From Oncomelania hupensis (Eukaryota > Mollusca > Gastropoda > Littorinimorpha > Pomatiopsidae): 64,000 bases of DNA. Below are positions 46,867 to 57,996 of the stretch, piece after piece (position 1 is the first letter of the stretch; each line of letters starts with the position of its first letter). The position numbers and the translations under genes were made by a program. The stretch lies in the NCBI GenBank assembly GCA_036898135.1, contig JBAHVR010000208.1, forward strand, positions 61,001 through 125,000, read 5' to 3'. The notes under the pieces are model-generated. The model saw nothing but the letters and a program-made list of their open reading frames with translations, made no database searches and was not told where the DNA came from.

Positions 46867-48246
46867 AAAAAACAAACACGGATAGTATTGTTGTGTCGTC
46901 AGTGTGATTTACAATAACTTTTACTTTCAGACGATATCACTTTGCTTGACTGTTCTGCAGTCAACAAGTGCTGCGTCATTTTAAAAGCGTTCGCTTATGG
47001 CAAAAGGTTGCCCAGAAGCAAAAATAGTTCGCGTGGAGCAAAGTTTTGTGGTGCTTTTTTTCTAGGTAATTAGGAGCAGAACGTGTATATGAAAGATTCT
47101 TTCAGCTATCTTCAGAAGGGAAAAAAAGCCAGTTTCAGTCATTGGTTCGTTTCCGCTTTGGTGAAAATATATGCCTAGTCTTCAGGCAGCTCTAGCTTAG
47201 GCAGCCAATCAAAAATGTTGCCAGTTTGATTTGCTGAGTCAGTCGCTCCTTTTACTCTTTTCACTCTTCATTTCCTTGAGATAGTCAATGATGTAGTATT
47301 TGTGACTTATTGATGGTTTGGGAATAAAATCTTGCTGTTTTAGCGTGCCTTAGAAAATACAAGAAGACCGTTTGGTTTTTCCGTCTTTGCAGAAAAGGTA
47401 TAGGAGGATGCGATTGTTAAATGGGTTAAAGTAGGCCCTGCATTCTTACAACTTGTACATTTCACAGCTTGCTACAAACATCGTCATCTGTGACTAGTCA
47501 ATTACCATGCGATATCAGTTTTAGTCACACTCTACTATACGCTGTCAATAAAAAATATAAGATACTTGTGAAAATCGATTCATTAGTAGACTATCTAACT
47601 GTGTCGACGAACTAGAGATAGAGCTCGGTGTTGGAATGCGGTGTTTGTTAACTGCAAAGGGCAAAAGACGACGAAAAAGGAAAACATCAATTTAAAACAG
47701 AAGAAGCTTAAAAGTCGGGTTACTCCAAATCGTAGTTTTGTTACGCTGATCTCTTCGGCCTAGTTGTACTGCAGCCTGTGCTATGTTCCCCTCACCCCCA
47801 CCCACCCTCTCTCTCCAAGTACGAAGATGCTTGAGTGAAGTCCGGAGGTAAAGCATCTTCATGCGAAACAAATATCCACAAATTGGCTAGTTGGTAACAA
47901 AAATAGGAAGTTAACTTTTGGAACGATAATTTTTATAGTAAATCTTCGTATGCTAATGGAAATCAGACACTTGATTTTCAACAAGCCCAGCTTAATACAC
48001 TGACGAGCTCAGAACGCAGCGATATGGCCCTCTTAGCGGCAATTCCACAAACTAAACCATTGACAGCAGAGAAGGGGATATAGATTTTTCCTATTTTCAC
48101 TTTTTACCCAGGAGGATAGCTTCCAATAAGGCTTATGTCAGGATGCTATCATTTAACTACGGTTCCCCCTTCATAGGCCAGTCACAGCAAAAAGTATTTT
48201 AGTCTCTCTTGTTCATTTTAGTCTACCTTGTGCACTCCCGTTGTGG
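46867..48246. other. No gene seen
   Basis: AT-rich sequence without supported frames or recognised repeats. Confidence 0.5.
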
Positions 48247-48755
48247 AAATGTAGTGCTTTAAATTACGACTATGTCTTTCATTTTCATTTGGTATTTCTC
48301 GTTCATAATCTGTTCTGTCAATCTGTCTTTTTCGCTAGACCAGTCACGTACCTCTTTTTCTTGAAAACTCTCCCAAAACTCCTCATTTGTGAATGGGGTC
48401 TATTGGGTTAGTTTTGAAATATTGGACGCTTTCTGCCAAATGGTCACTAGTGCTTTCTATGGTATTATTATTATTTAGCAATGTGGGCATTTTATATGTA
48501 TGTGACTTGTTAATATTGTACAATGATGTTTATATTCTATTTTATTTTTGTAAACGGGGGTTCGATAAATTAGAGTACAACCTCAGCGTCCCCTGCGTGG
48601 GATGCCTTTATTGTAAAATGACCGGCTGATGGAGTGCCTTCAGTTTTACCATTAGGGTTGTTTCAGCAGATGTTTTATACGGATCAGGAGTGAGCCTTTT
48701 TTCAACCAAGTTGTTGTCCTGATTCGGTCCTACTGGACCTTATAAACAATGACTA
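48247..48755 (+). repeat. Dispersed 560 bp repeat, copy D
   Basis: 5'-truncated at TAGTGCTTTAAATTAC; contains GGACGCTTTCTGCC and CCTCAGCGTCCCCTGCGTGG; the 3' end is shortened (ACTGGACCTTATAAAC). Confidence 0.8.
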
Positions 48756-49076
48756 ACTAACTCACTCCCTTGGTCTTTCTAGCCAGCGGTCGCTCTTCAT
48801 TTTATATTGTTTCAGGTTGAAACATGGACAAGAGCAAAAACACTTGTACTCCGTTTTTCCTTCTTTGTACTTGTATGCTGTCTCTCTTCTTCTTTTTTTC
48901 AATCTTTCTTTAGCTTTGTCTAAATGTGCATGTTCGCTATGTTGCTCAAATAACAGCGCATACTGGCAATCTACTGTACACAAGAGATGCAACTCAGCTC
49001 ACGTCTTCCTTGTTTACCTCCCGTATACTCTCCCCTCCCGCTTCAGCTTTATCTTAATTTGGAAAAAGGACGTTAT

Positions 49077-49078
<2 letters not shown>

Positions 49079-49171
<93 letters not shown>
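49079..49171. repeat. (GA)n microsatellite
   Basis: Uninterrupted GA run. Confidence 0.95.
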
Positions 49172-49175
<4 letters not shown>

Positions 49176-49319
49176 CAGACGTTACGAAGCATAGAAACAG
49201 GCAAAACGCGCATGTCGACAAGTTTGATTTAAGAACTCACAAATAATGCGTAATGGTGGAGTTGACTACTTCTGCTTCTTTCTTGTTGTTGTTGCTTCTG
49301 TTGCTGCTTCTGGTGCTTC

Positions 49320-49392
49320 TGCTGCTGCTGCTGCTGCTGACGCTGACGATGATGATGATAATGATTACGATGATGATGATGACGACGACGAC

Positions 49393-49455
<63 letters not shown>
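49320..49455. repeat. (GCT)n then (GAT)n microsatellite
   Basis: A short GCT tract passes into GAT with GAC interruptions and ends in a pure GAT run. Confidence 0.9.
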
Positions 49456-49456
<1 letters not shown>

Positions 49457-49900
49457 GCGCCTGTTGCACTGTTGCTGCTTACGAAATATAATACGAAAAT
49501 CTATTTGAAGATTGATGCTGGTGATGTTACTAACTCAAACTGCATCTTAACAAAACTTATTTAAAACTGAAACAGATCCAACTATATATGTTCTTTTTTT
49601 TTAAATAATATGTGTTGAAATTATCCATTCTGTTATTTAATGTCGTATCTGAATCTTCCAGGATAGCTGAATGTCGATGGTGGCCAAGTGACAAAAAAGT
49701 GTCCAGGTATGCTTCAGAGGGCTTGCTGTGTGTTTGTCCAGTGTGGAGATGCCAAGAGCACTGTTTCACCTCAGCAAACACGCTTCTCTAACGCGGGGCC
49801 AAGCCCACTTTCAATCCCTCTCATCATGTCAACCCTTCTATAGTACTATAACCTCCTACACTTTCCTTTTTTCTCTTCTTTTCAGTTTCCCCTATTTTTT

Positions 49901-52900
49901 CCTATTCTATCCCGTAACTCGAAGGTCGTTGGGGTGGTATAGGCCACTCCCCACTCTGCCAGAACTTGTTACAGGTAATGGCGAGGGCATCAATCATCGC
50001 TTCTCCTCCTGCTTGAAACAGTTCGGCATGTTGTGCACTCCCGCTGACTTACCTTTATTCATTGATTGCACTGCTGCCTCAACTTCTTCCCGGAGATTTG
50101 GGAGGATTTCTTCCTCTTCTCTGTTCTGCGGACATGCTAGAACTGGTGGGTCTCCATTTGGTGTGTCGTTGTAAAGATCAGAGCAGCACTCTGTCCATCT
50201 ATCCAAGACTTCTTGTTATTCTGTAAGGCATATGCCAGACTTGCTTTGGATCGTGGAGACCTTGGGCTATTTAACACTTGTCAGCCGTTTCACAGTCTGG
50301 TAGGCCTTCTTGCTGTTGTTCTTGTTCAGACTGTTCTCTATTTCCTGGCATTGATCTTCTATCCAGTTCTCCTTTGATGTGCGCATGCCTTTTCCGATGT
50401 CACTGTTGATTTTTCGGTAGGCCTCATCTCCCTGTGATGTGTTCTTGTTCTTTTTCATCCCTCTTCGTTTATCACACAGGTCCAAAATTTCAGGTGTGAT
50501 CCACGGTTTCTTCTTTGGGCGGTGCTTGCCAAAGATCTCAGTGGTGGCATCTGTCACAGCTGAGTTGAAGTTGGTGGTCATGTTGTTGACATCTACTTCA
50601 CCAGCTCCCAAAATGAGCAGTGGTCCCTCCATTTGTGGCTTGGAACATTTCTGCCACCTCTAGGACTTGCATTTTGTCTAGGTCGAACTTCAGTCTGGTG
50701 CACTTTGCTGTGTTTACCCTCTTCAGATGGAGCCGGAAGGATATCATCACGAGATCGTGGTCACTTCCGATATCTGCTTTTCTCTGAAAAGTGCGTGTCT
50801 TGACCATGATGTAGTCAATCTGGTTGTGATGCTGCCCGCTGGGACTGTGCCATGTCCATCGTATGGATTTTTTGTGTGGAGACCAAGCGTGTTTGCCAGT
50901 ATCAGATTGTAGCATCTGGCAAACTCCAAGAGTCTCAGACCTCTGTCCTTTGTCTCGTTGTTGCAGTGGGTCCACATGTGTCTCCCCAGTTGTAATGCGC
51001 ATCTTGGCCAACCTTGGCATTTCAGTCGCCTTGCACTATGACTATGTCCTTCTTCGGCACTTGGTCAAGGACAGCCCGTAGATGCTCATCGAAATCCTCG
51101 ACTTCGCTGTCGTCATAGTCTGATGTTTGGGCATAGGCTTAGATGATGGGGCTGTTGAAAGGGGGCTGCTCTCAAACGGATGGTAATGAGTCTACTGGAG
51201 ACTGGGCGGCAACACGTGACAGTGGCTAGACTGTCTTTGTGGAACAAGAAACCAACGCCGTGTTCGTGTCTGTCATCTCTCCCATTGAAATAAATCTTGT
51301 GACCTTTTTTGTTTTCTTAATCTAGGCCTTTCCAGCGCAGTCCGCTGATACCTAAAGTATTCCATCGATAGTGGTCCAGCTCGTGGGTCAGTTCTTCTAC
51401 TTTTTTCTCTGCAGTTAGGGTCCTGACATTCCAGGTTCCTATGACTATGTTGTCTCTCGTGCTGATCTTGCTAAGTTGTCCATCAGTAGCACATTTATCA
51501 CCTCCGTCCTGGTGGCCAACGGAAGGCGCGGTCCTTGGCGACGCGGGTGACGACCGATCCTATATGGAGTGAGTCGTTCTTTTCATCATATGTGTCTTGG
51601 GCAAGAAAGATCTGGCACGGCCCAATCCACTCCAGGCTGTTGGCCACAGCCGATATCCACGAATACAGTGTGGCTCGCCTTGGCCCCGAGCCGTGGTCGT
51701 TGAACATGCAATAACATGAGGTTCCTCCGTCCTGGCCGATGACTTCTGTTTAGAACACTTTCTCCCAGTGATGCCGTGCTGACATCACCCCTGTTAGTCG
51801 CCTCTTACTTGTTGTTGTTGTTGCATCAATGTTTATTCATCAGATTAACATAAGTTGTACTGATGTAACATAAACAATTTACAAAATCTAACATGCGCAC
51901 ATCATAGATATTTTCCAAATTAAGTAATTAATTAATCAAACTATAGAAATCATCATACTACTAACATACACATACACTTTTAACAACATACATTCATTCC
52001 CTTGTAACAATTCATTGATTAAGAAACACACAAAGGAAAAGAAACACAGAAAAACTTTCAACTTCACCTGTGAAGAACGAAGTACTTATAAATGTTATTT
52101 TGCGTCTTACAGAAAGTTGAAGTTAGACCTCCAGGCCCTTACCCCCTCCCCCTTCCATCCCTCCAACTCCCCCCCCCATACCGCACACCCCATAAACAAA
52201 CTAAACGAAAAATGATAAAATAATCAATCAAAACTAAAACAAATTCAAATTCATAAATAATTCTCCCCCACCCTCCCTCCCTTCCATCAAAAATAAATAA
52301 ATAAATAAATAACATATATTTATTGAAACTAATAATGCTTAATTAAATAAATTAGGTACAAAGAATAAACAGACAATTCCTAAACTAATTGTTAGAAGAT
52401 ATTTAGAAAAAAATTGAATAATTCATGACTTCTAAGTAAATCTATGAGCATTAAACTCAATGACCAATCAGAATGATCTTCTGGATATACAATACTTGAG
52501 ATTGACATATGTAGCTTTAATTTATTTAATCTAATGAGTAAAGGCTGAAAATGGTTATAATTTTGTTGACATTCAAATATTAAGTGATTTACATTAAAAA
52601 ATATACCACAATTACAAAGAACTGGAGGATTTATGAAACGAGCACGCCAAGCATTTAGCCTTAGTCTGTGAAATAAACTGTTAGGCCTAATATAAAAAGA
52701 TTTTGAAATAGATATAACGTTATTTGATACGGGTGAATTATCCAAGTAATGTTTTTCAATGACCTCTTGCTTGTATTTCTCATTCCATTGATTCCAAGCA
52801 CATCGTTTTATTTGATTATTAATTTCATTTGTTGTAAGATTGACAAATAATTTAATGGATTCGTCCGAAGATGCAGCACTCTTTGCTAAATGGTCAACAA

Positions 52901-53155
52901 TGACATTTCCTAATATATTTAAATGACTAGGTATCCAAATAATGAAATATCCGACAGGATCGCCTCTTACGACACGCCGGGAACACGTTGGGTCTATTCT
53001 GTTCAGTGTCCTAACCCACAGAGCAGTTTCCCCATCAATCCTATTAAGCAACCTTCTTTCTTTTCTCTCAGTATTACAGAATCTTAACATTTTGTTCTCT
53101 CCCACTCCGTGTTTCAACTTCAGCAACTTTCTCATCGTCATATAAATTTGCAAGC
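49901..53155 (-). mobile_element. RTE-like LINE copy 7, split by an I-like LINE
   Basis: The 3' tail TCCTATTCTATCCCGTAACTC (plus strand) is at 49900-49920 but keeps only about 40 bp of 3' end. It then jumps to sequence just upstream of the RT (LREEVEAAVQSMNKGKSAGV, 50.05 kb), so the whole RT is deleted. Then come a linker (KKKPWITPEILDLCDKRRGM), endonuclease parts (IDYIMVKTRTF, DIGSDHDLVMISF, 50.7-50.85 kb; VVQGDWN-type region near 51.0 kb) and 5' UTR to about 53155, interrupted at 51809-52959. Its 5' UTR (ACGACACGCCGGGAACACGT) aligns with the 5' end of copy 5. Confidence 0.85.
51809..52959 (-). mobile_element. I-like LINE fragment with RNase H domain
   Basis: It is flanked by the perfect 11 bp duplication TCGCCTCTTAC (51798-51808, 52960-52970). 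The 3' end at low coordinates has a (CAA)n tail (TTGTTGTTG on +). The minus-strand frame from 52959 reads YFIIWIPSHLNILGNVIVDH LAKSA-type sequence, the end of an RNase H domain (HxNxxGN...D), then Trp/His-rich sequence with CNCGIFFNVNHLIFECQ, a C-terminal CxC...H...C motif common to RNase H-bearing I/Nimb/Jockey-group LINEs. It is severely 5'-truncated; the remaining 3' frame stays open to about 52392. The clade assignment is approximate. Confidence 0.9.
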
Positions 53156-54430
53156 TCACTAGCCTCCTTCACTTTCCTTTTTTTAAACAATTTTTTTACC
53201 ACCAATGTCTATATGTTCCACATCAATTCTACAAGCAAGCCCCTTATCCATGAGTTTACAGCATCTTTACACTTGTTCTCCAATCCTGTGTCGATTCAGC
53301 CCCGATGCTTGAATATATAAAACTCGTGTTCTTATCTATGCAGCCCGTTCACTCAATAATAAGGCAAGAGTTATCGTTATGTGGGTTTTTCCATTTTATT
53401 CAGCAAAAGATGCAAACAGCGTCAACAACTTACTGCATTTTAATTTTTAAAAAACTAAATGTAGAGAACGGGATTTTTCTAAGTTTTTAAAAATTAAATA
53501 TTGAATAGTATTTTTTTGATTGGCTAGAATTCTTCAGCCAATGGGAGAAGGAATATTCCGCAATCAGGGCGTTGTTCACTCACTCAAATTCTGTTTCGTA
53601 GGCTGGTGTGGTCGTGTGTGGTAGTCTGTGTGTAGGCCAGGAAAAAGAAGAAAAAATAACGAAAGAAAAGAGAAAGTAAATTGTAAGCTTCTAGAGGTAG
53701 AAAGCATTGAAACCTATCACGGTGAATTGGTTTGTGGACTTTCTCTCTGAAAGAAGTAATTGTGTGCTGTAAAGATTACAGCGGCCTACTGGGAGCGGGA
53801 GTGACTCTATCCTCGCAGACCCGGGGTTGCCTTGGACAATGAAGACAAGGAGTCCGAGAGACATCGGAGAGGGTCAGCCTCACCCCTTTGCTGACCAAAG
53901 ACTACGGTATCGACTTCGGGTAGACTGGAGGTTAGCGAGCGCTCCTCCGCCCGTCGACGCTCATCTCTAGTTGCAACGTTACTGGCATCCAGTGCCAGCT
54001 TGTGCATAGACCCACCTCCCACATCTAACGAGATAGTGTGATTTTTTATGATTATTTTTGGGCCCGGTCAAGCGTTTACCGGCCCTCGAGTGCTCTGACT
54101 TGGCGTTGTCAAACTGGTGTGTAGAGAGAGACGATCGGACTTGATTATCAGTATTAGAATATCCGTGTGAAAGAATTAGAGTGAAAGATTGATAAGAATT
54201 ATTGTTGTTTGTTTATATAAAGTTAGAGAACGTGGAACGTATATTTTGGTGTTTGCCTGTATTGGAAAGAATCTGTACGTTTGCGGGTGTGACAGTAAAC
54301 AGAGAACTTGCACGCACGCTTATTTCGTTCTAGGAGTCAAATATATTTTGCATGCACTCAGATATTGTAAACAAGCACCCACACTAAATATCCGTCCGTT
54401 ACACAAAACATGGTTGATTGATTTATTATT
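53156..54430. other. No gene assigned
   Basis: It contains a TATA-like TATATAAAAC at about 53317 and paired GATTGGCTAGAATTC / AATTCTTCAGCCAATGGG at 53518-53545. A more GC-rich stretch is at 53770-54130. Part may be an LTR or a non-coding exon, but I find no delimiting repeats or conserved frame. Confidence 0.4.
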
Positions 54431-54985
54431 GCTTTAGGTCCAGCGGACTCTTCCGAGCCAAATCAGGACCGGACAACCCCTGATCCGCATAAAAGATCTG
54501 CTGAAACAACCCCAGTGGGAAAATTGAATGCCCTCCACCGGCCAGTCACTTTACAATAAAGACATCCCACGCGGGGGACGGCTGAGGGTTGACCTCAACT
54601 ACGCGAACACCCCGGTTACAAAAACAAAATAGAATACAAACATCATTATAAATCATCAATGAAACACATACATATAAAATGCCTATAGTGCTAAATAGTA
54701 CAATCATAGGAAGCCCTAGTGACCACCGGGCAGAAAGCGTCCAACACTCCCAAGCTGATCCAACAGACCTCATACACAAACAAGGAGTCTTGTCCAGGAA
54801 GAGTTTTCAAGAAAAAAGGTAGGTCATTGATCTAGCGAAGAAGAAGATAGTATAGCAGAGTGAAGGACAGAGCAGGAATAGGAAAGAGTAAATGAGGAAG
54901 ACAGCGACAGTGGGAATTTAAAGCACTAAATTTCCATAAAGTGGGGATACTATTTATACTGAAAACCCCCGGCACTCCAACGGGG
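54431..54985 (-). repeat. Dispersed 560 bp repeat, copy E
   Basis: Full-length reverse copy. The 3' end is GGTCCAGCGGAC near 54437 on + and the 5' end is GGGGATACTATTTATACT near 54942-54960. Confidence 0.82.
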
Positions 54986-55207
54986 GTACTGTTGCCGCAG
55001 TGAATCTGTCTTGCCTATAAAGGAAAGACAGGTTTTCAACTGTGGCTTTCACTGTTCCCTTTATAGGTTTGAACAATCTACAGTGGCAAGATTGCTCATG
55101 ACCCCAAGGGGTTTACACAAAACAAACAAAAACCTAAATCCAAAACGCGCTGACAACTCCTATTCATAATAATCCTCTGTGCATCATAGCATTGGAGAAT
55201 TCCAGAG

Positions 55208-56394
55208 TCCTATCCTATCCTATCCCGTAACTCGAAGGTCGTTGGGGCACAACAGATGGTCGTTTAACCTGCGTGCTCCATCTTTCTCTGTTCTCAGCAA
55301 CCCCTTCGTTCAATGTCAAACCAGTCCATTCTCTCCCACCTCTTTTTCCGTCCCTCTCTTCTTCTACCTCCTTGTATCATTACAGGATGGTTTTTGCAAG
55401 GACTGACGTGGCCATACCATTGGAGTTTCCGTTTCTTCACCACTGTGAGCATGTCGTCATGTTGTCCAATGACTTGTGTGATGGTCTGTCGGACTTCGTT
55501 GTTGGTGATGTGCTGGGTATAGCAAATGCCCGAAAGTCTTCTGTAGCACCTCATCTAATTGCTGTGTATTCTTCTTTGTAGATCTGCTGTGATGGTCCAT
55601 GTTTCGGAAGCGTATAGGAAGATGGAGATGACAAGGGAGCGCAGCAGTCTTACCTTGGAATGTAGACTGAAAGTCATGTCTTTCCAAATGGGTTTTAACC
55701 TTGTCAGGGCAGCAGTTGTTTGTGCGATCCTGGAAAGAACTTCCTGTCGGGACTCATTGTCTGATACAATGGCTCCTAAATATTTGAAGCTATGCACTGT
55801 GTTGAGGGATTGGCCTTGGATTTTGATGTCAATGTTTTTGGTGTTATTGGTCCTCATTTTAGTCTTTTCTGCACTTATTTCCATTCCAAAGGCTCTGGAG
55901 GTGGTGTCAAACCTCTTTACCAGCTGTTCAAGTTATTGTTCCTTTTCAGCAAATCCATCAATGTCATACGCAAAACGAAGGTTGGAGTTTGCCCTACCCC
56001 CTATGCTGACTGTGCCTTCGGGATCTGCAAGGGCATCTGACATCATGCACTCTAGGAAGATGTTGAAGAGTGTTGGAAAGAGTAGGTATCCTTGACAAAC
56101 ACCGATTGCTTTTCTGAAAAAGTTCCCGATAGCGCTGTTGTGAAGGACTGCACTGGCAGCTTTGTCATTCAGACTTTTGATGACTTCAAAAATGTTAGGA
56201 CTGATGTTGTGCACTCTCATGGTTGCTGCCTGCCAGATTTCTTGAAGTCTACAAAAACATGATATAGATGTTGTTGGTGCTGTAGGTATTTCTCGCAGAT
56301 TATTCTAATGTTGAAAATCTGCTCAGTTGTACTTCACCCTGCCCTGAATCCTGCTTGTTCTTCAGCTATGATTTGTTCAGCATGAAGTTTCAAC
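55208..56394 (-). mobile_element. RTE-like LINE copy 8
   Basis: The 3' (GGATA)n tail is at 55208-55225. The minus strand encodes C-terminal VVKKRKLQWYGHVSPCKNHP, KYLGAIVSDNESRQE, the FADD box degraded to FAYDIDGF, HNISPNIFEVIKSLNDKAAS, and RT up to IIAEEQAGFRAG-type sequence at 56.35 kb. The copy is 5'-truncated at 56394, where it meets copy 9 head to head. Confidence 0.88.
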
Positions 56395-57996
56395 AGTCAT
56401 AGTACAAGGCGAGTGGTATGCCAAGGTTGGCCAAGACAAGTACCACAATTGAGGAGACATATGTGGACAAATGACAGAGGTCGGAAACTCTTGGAGTTTT
56501 CCAGCTACAACAATCTGATACTGGCAATTAACACTTTTGGTCCCTTAAAAAATCCATACGATGGACCTGGCACAGTCCCAGCGGGGAGCATCACAACCAA
56601 ATAGACTACATCATGGTCAAGACATGCTTCAGATCAAGCGGTTGGCAGGATACGCACTTTTCCAGGAGCAGGTATCAGAAGTGAACACCATCTCGTGATG
56701 ATGTCTTCCGGCTCCACTTGAAGAGAGTTAGCAAAGCAAAGGCACCAGACTGAAGTTCGACCTGGGCAAACTGCAAGACCCAGAGGTGACAGAAATATTC
56801 CAAGCCACAATTGGATGGAAATTTGCACTACTGCTCATTTTGGGAGCTGGTAAAGTAGATTTCAACACCATGGCACCCACCTTCAACTCAGCTCTGACAG
56901 ATGCCGCCTCTGAGATCCTTGGCAAGCATCACCCAAAGCAGAAACTATGGATCACACCTGAACTTTTGGATATGTGTGAAAATTAAGAGAGATGAAAATG
57001 AAAAAGGACTCCTTAAAGGGAGCTGATGCCTTTTGAAAAATCAATAGTTCAAATCTGAAAAGGCATGCGCACAGCGAAGGAGAACTGGGTGGAAGATCAA
57101 TGTCAGGAAATAGAAAACAATCTGGACAAGAACAACAGCAAGAAAAGCCTATTAGACCAGAGCGGCTGATAAGTGTTAAACAGCCCAAGGTCTCCACGAC
57201 CCAAAGCAAGTCTGGCTTGTGCAATAAAGAAGAACAAGAAACTTGGATAGATGGACATTTACAACGACACACCAAACGGAGAAACATCAGTTTTAGCATA
57301 TCCCCAGAACAGAGAAGAAGAAATTCTCCCAAGTCTCAGAGAAGAAGTTGATGCAGCAGTGCTATCGCTGAAGAAGGGAGAAGTCAGCGGGAGTGAACAA
57401 CATACCTGCAGAATTGCTTCAAGCAGGAGAAGAAGCGATGATTGACGCCCTCCCCATTATCTGTAACGAGATCTGGCAGAGTGGGGAGTGGAATACACTA
57501 TGGACCCAGTTGCTTGTCATCACTCTTCTCAAAAATGGTAACCTTCAGGAGTGTGAAAACTACCGCACCATCAGTCTCATCAGCCATCCCATCAAAGTCC
57601 TCCTGAAAATAAAACTCAACAGGTTGAAACCCCAAGCGAAAAAAAAAAACATAGCTGAAGAACAAGCAGGATTCAGAACAGCGGGCGAAGTACCACTAAG
57701 TAGATTTTCAACCTCAGAATAATCTGCGAAAAATACATACAGCACCAACAACATCTATATCATGTGTTTGTAGATTTAAAGTTTGACCGAGTCTGGCATG
57801 CAGCTCTGTGGGCAACCATGAGAGTGTACAACATCAGCCCTAACATTTTTGAAGTCATCAAAAGCCTGTATGACAAGGCTACTAGTGCAGTCATTCACAA
57901 CAGTGCCATCGGGAATTGGTTCAGAACAACAATCGGCGTAGGTCACGGATGCCTACTCTCTCCAACACTCTTTAACATCATCCTGGAACGCATCAT

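Noticed and set aside
49246..49564. Asp-rich or Met-rich protein
   Set aside because: It is a translation of the GCT/GAT microsatellite.
52392..53159. 255-codon frame as one protein
   Set aside because: Only the part below 52959 is the I-like LINE product; the N-terminal third is RTE-like 5' UTR read through the insertion boundary.
55208..57996. Twin-primed single LINE insertion
   Set aside because: The two inverted parts overlap in the RT region and have diverged sequences, so they are separate copies.
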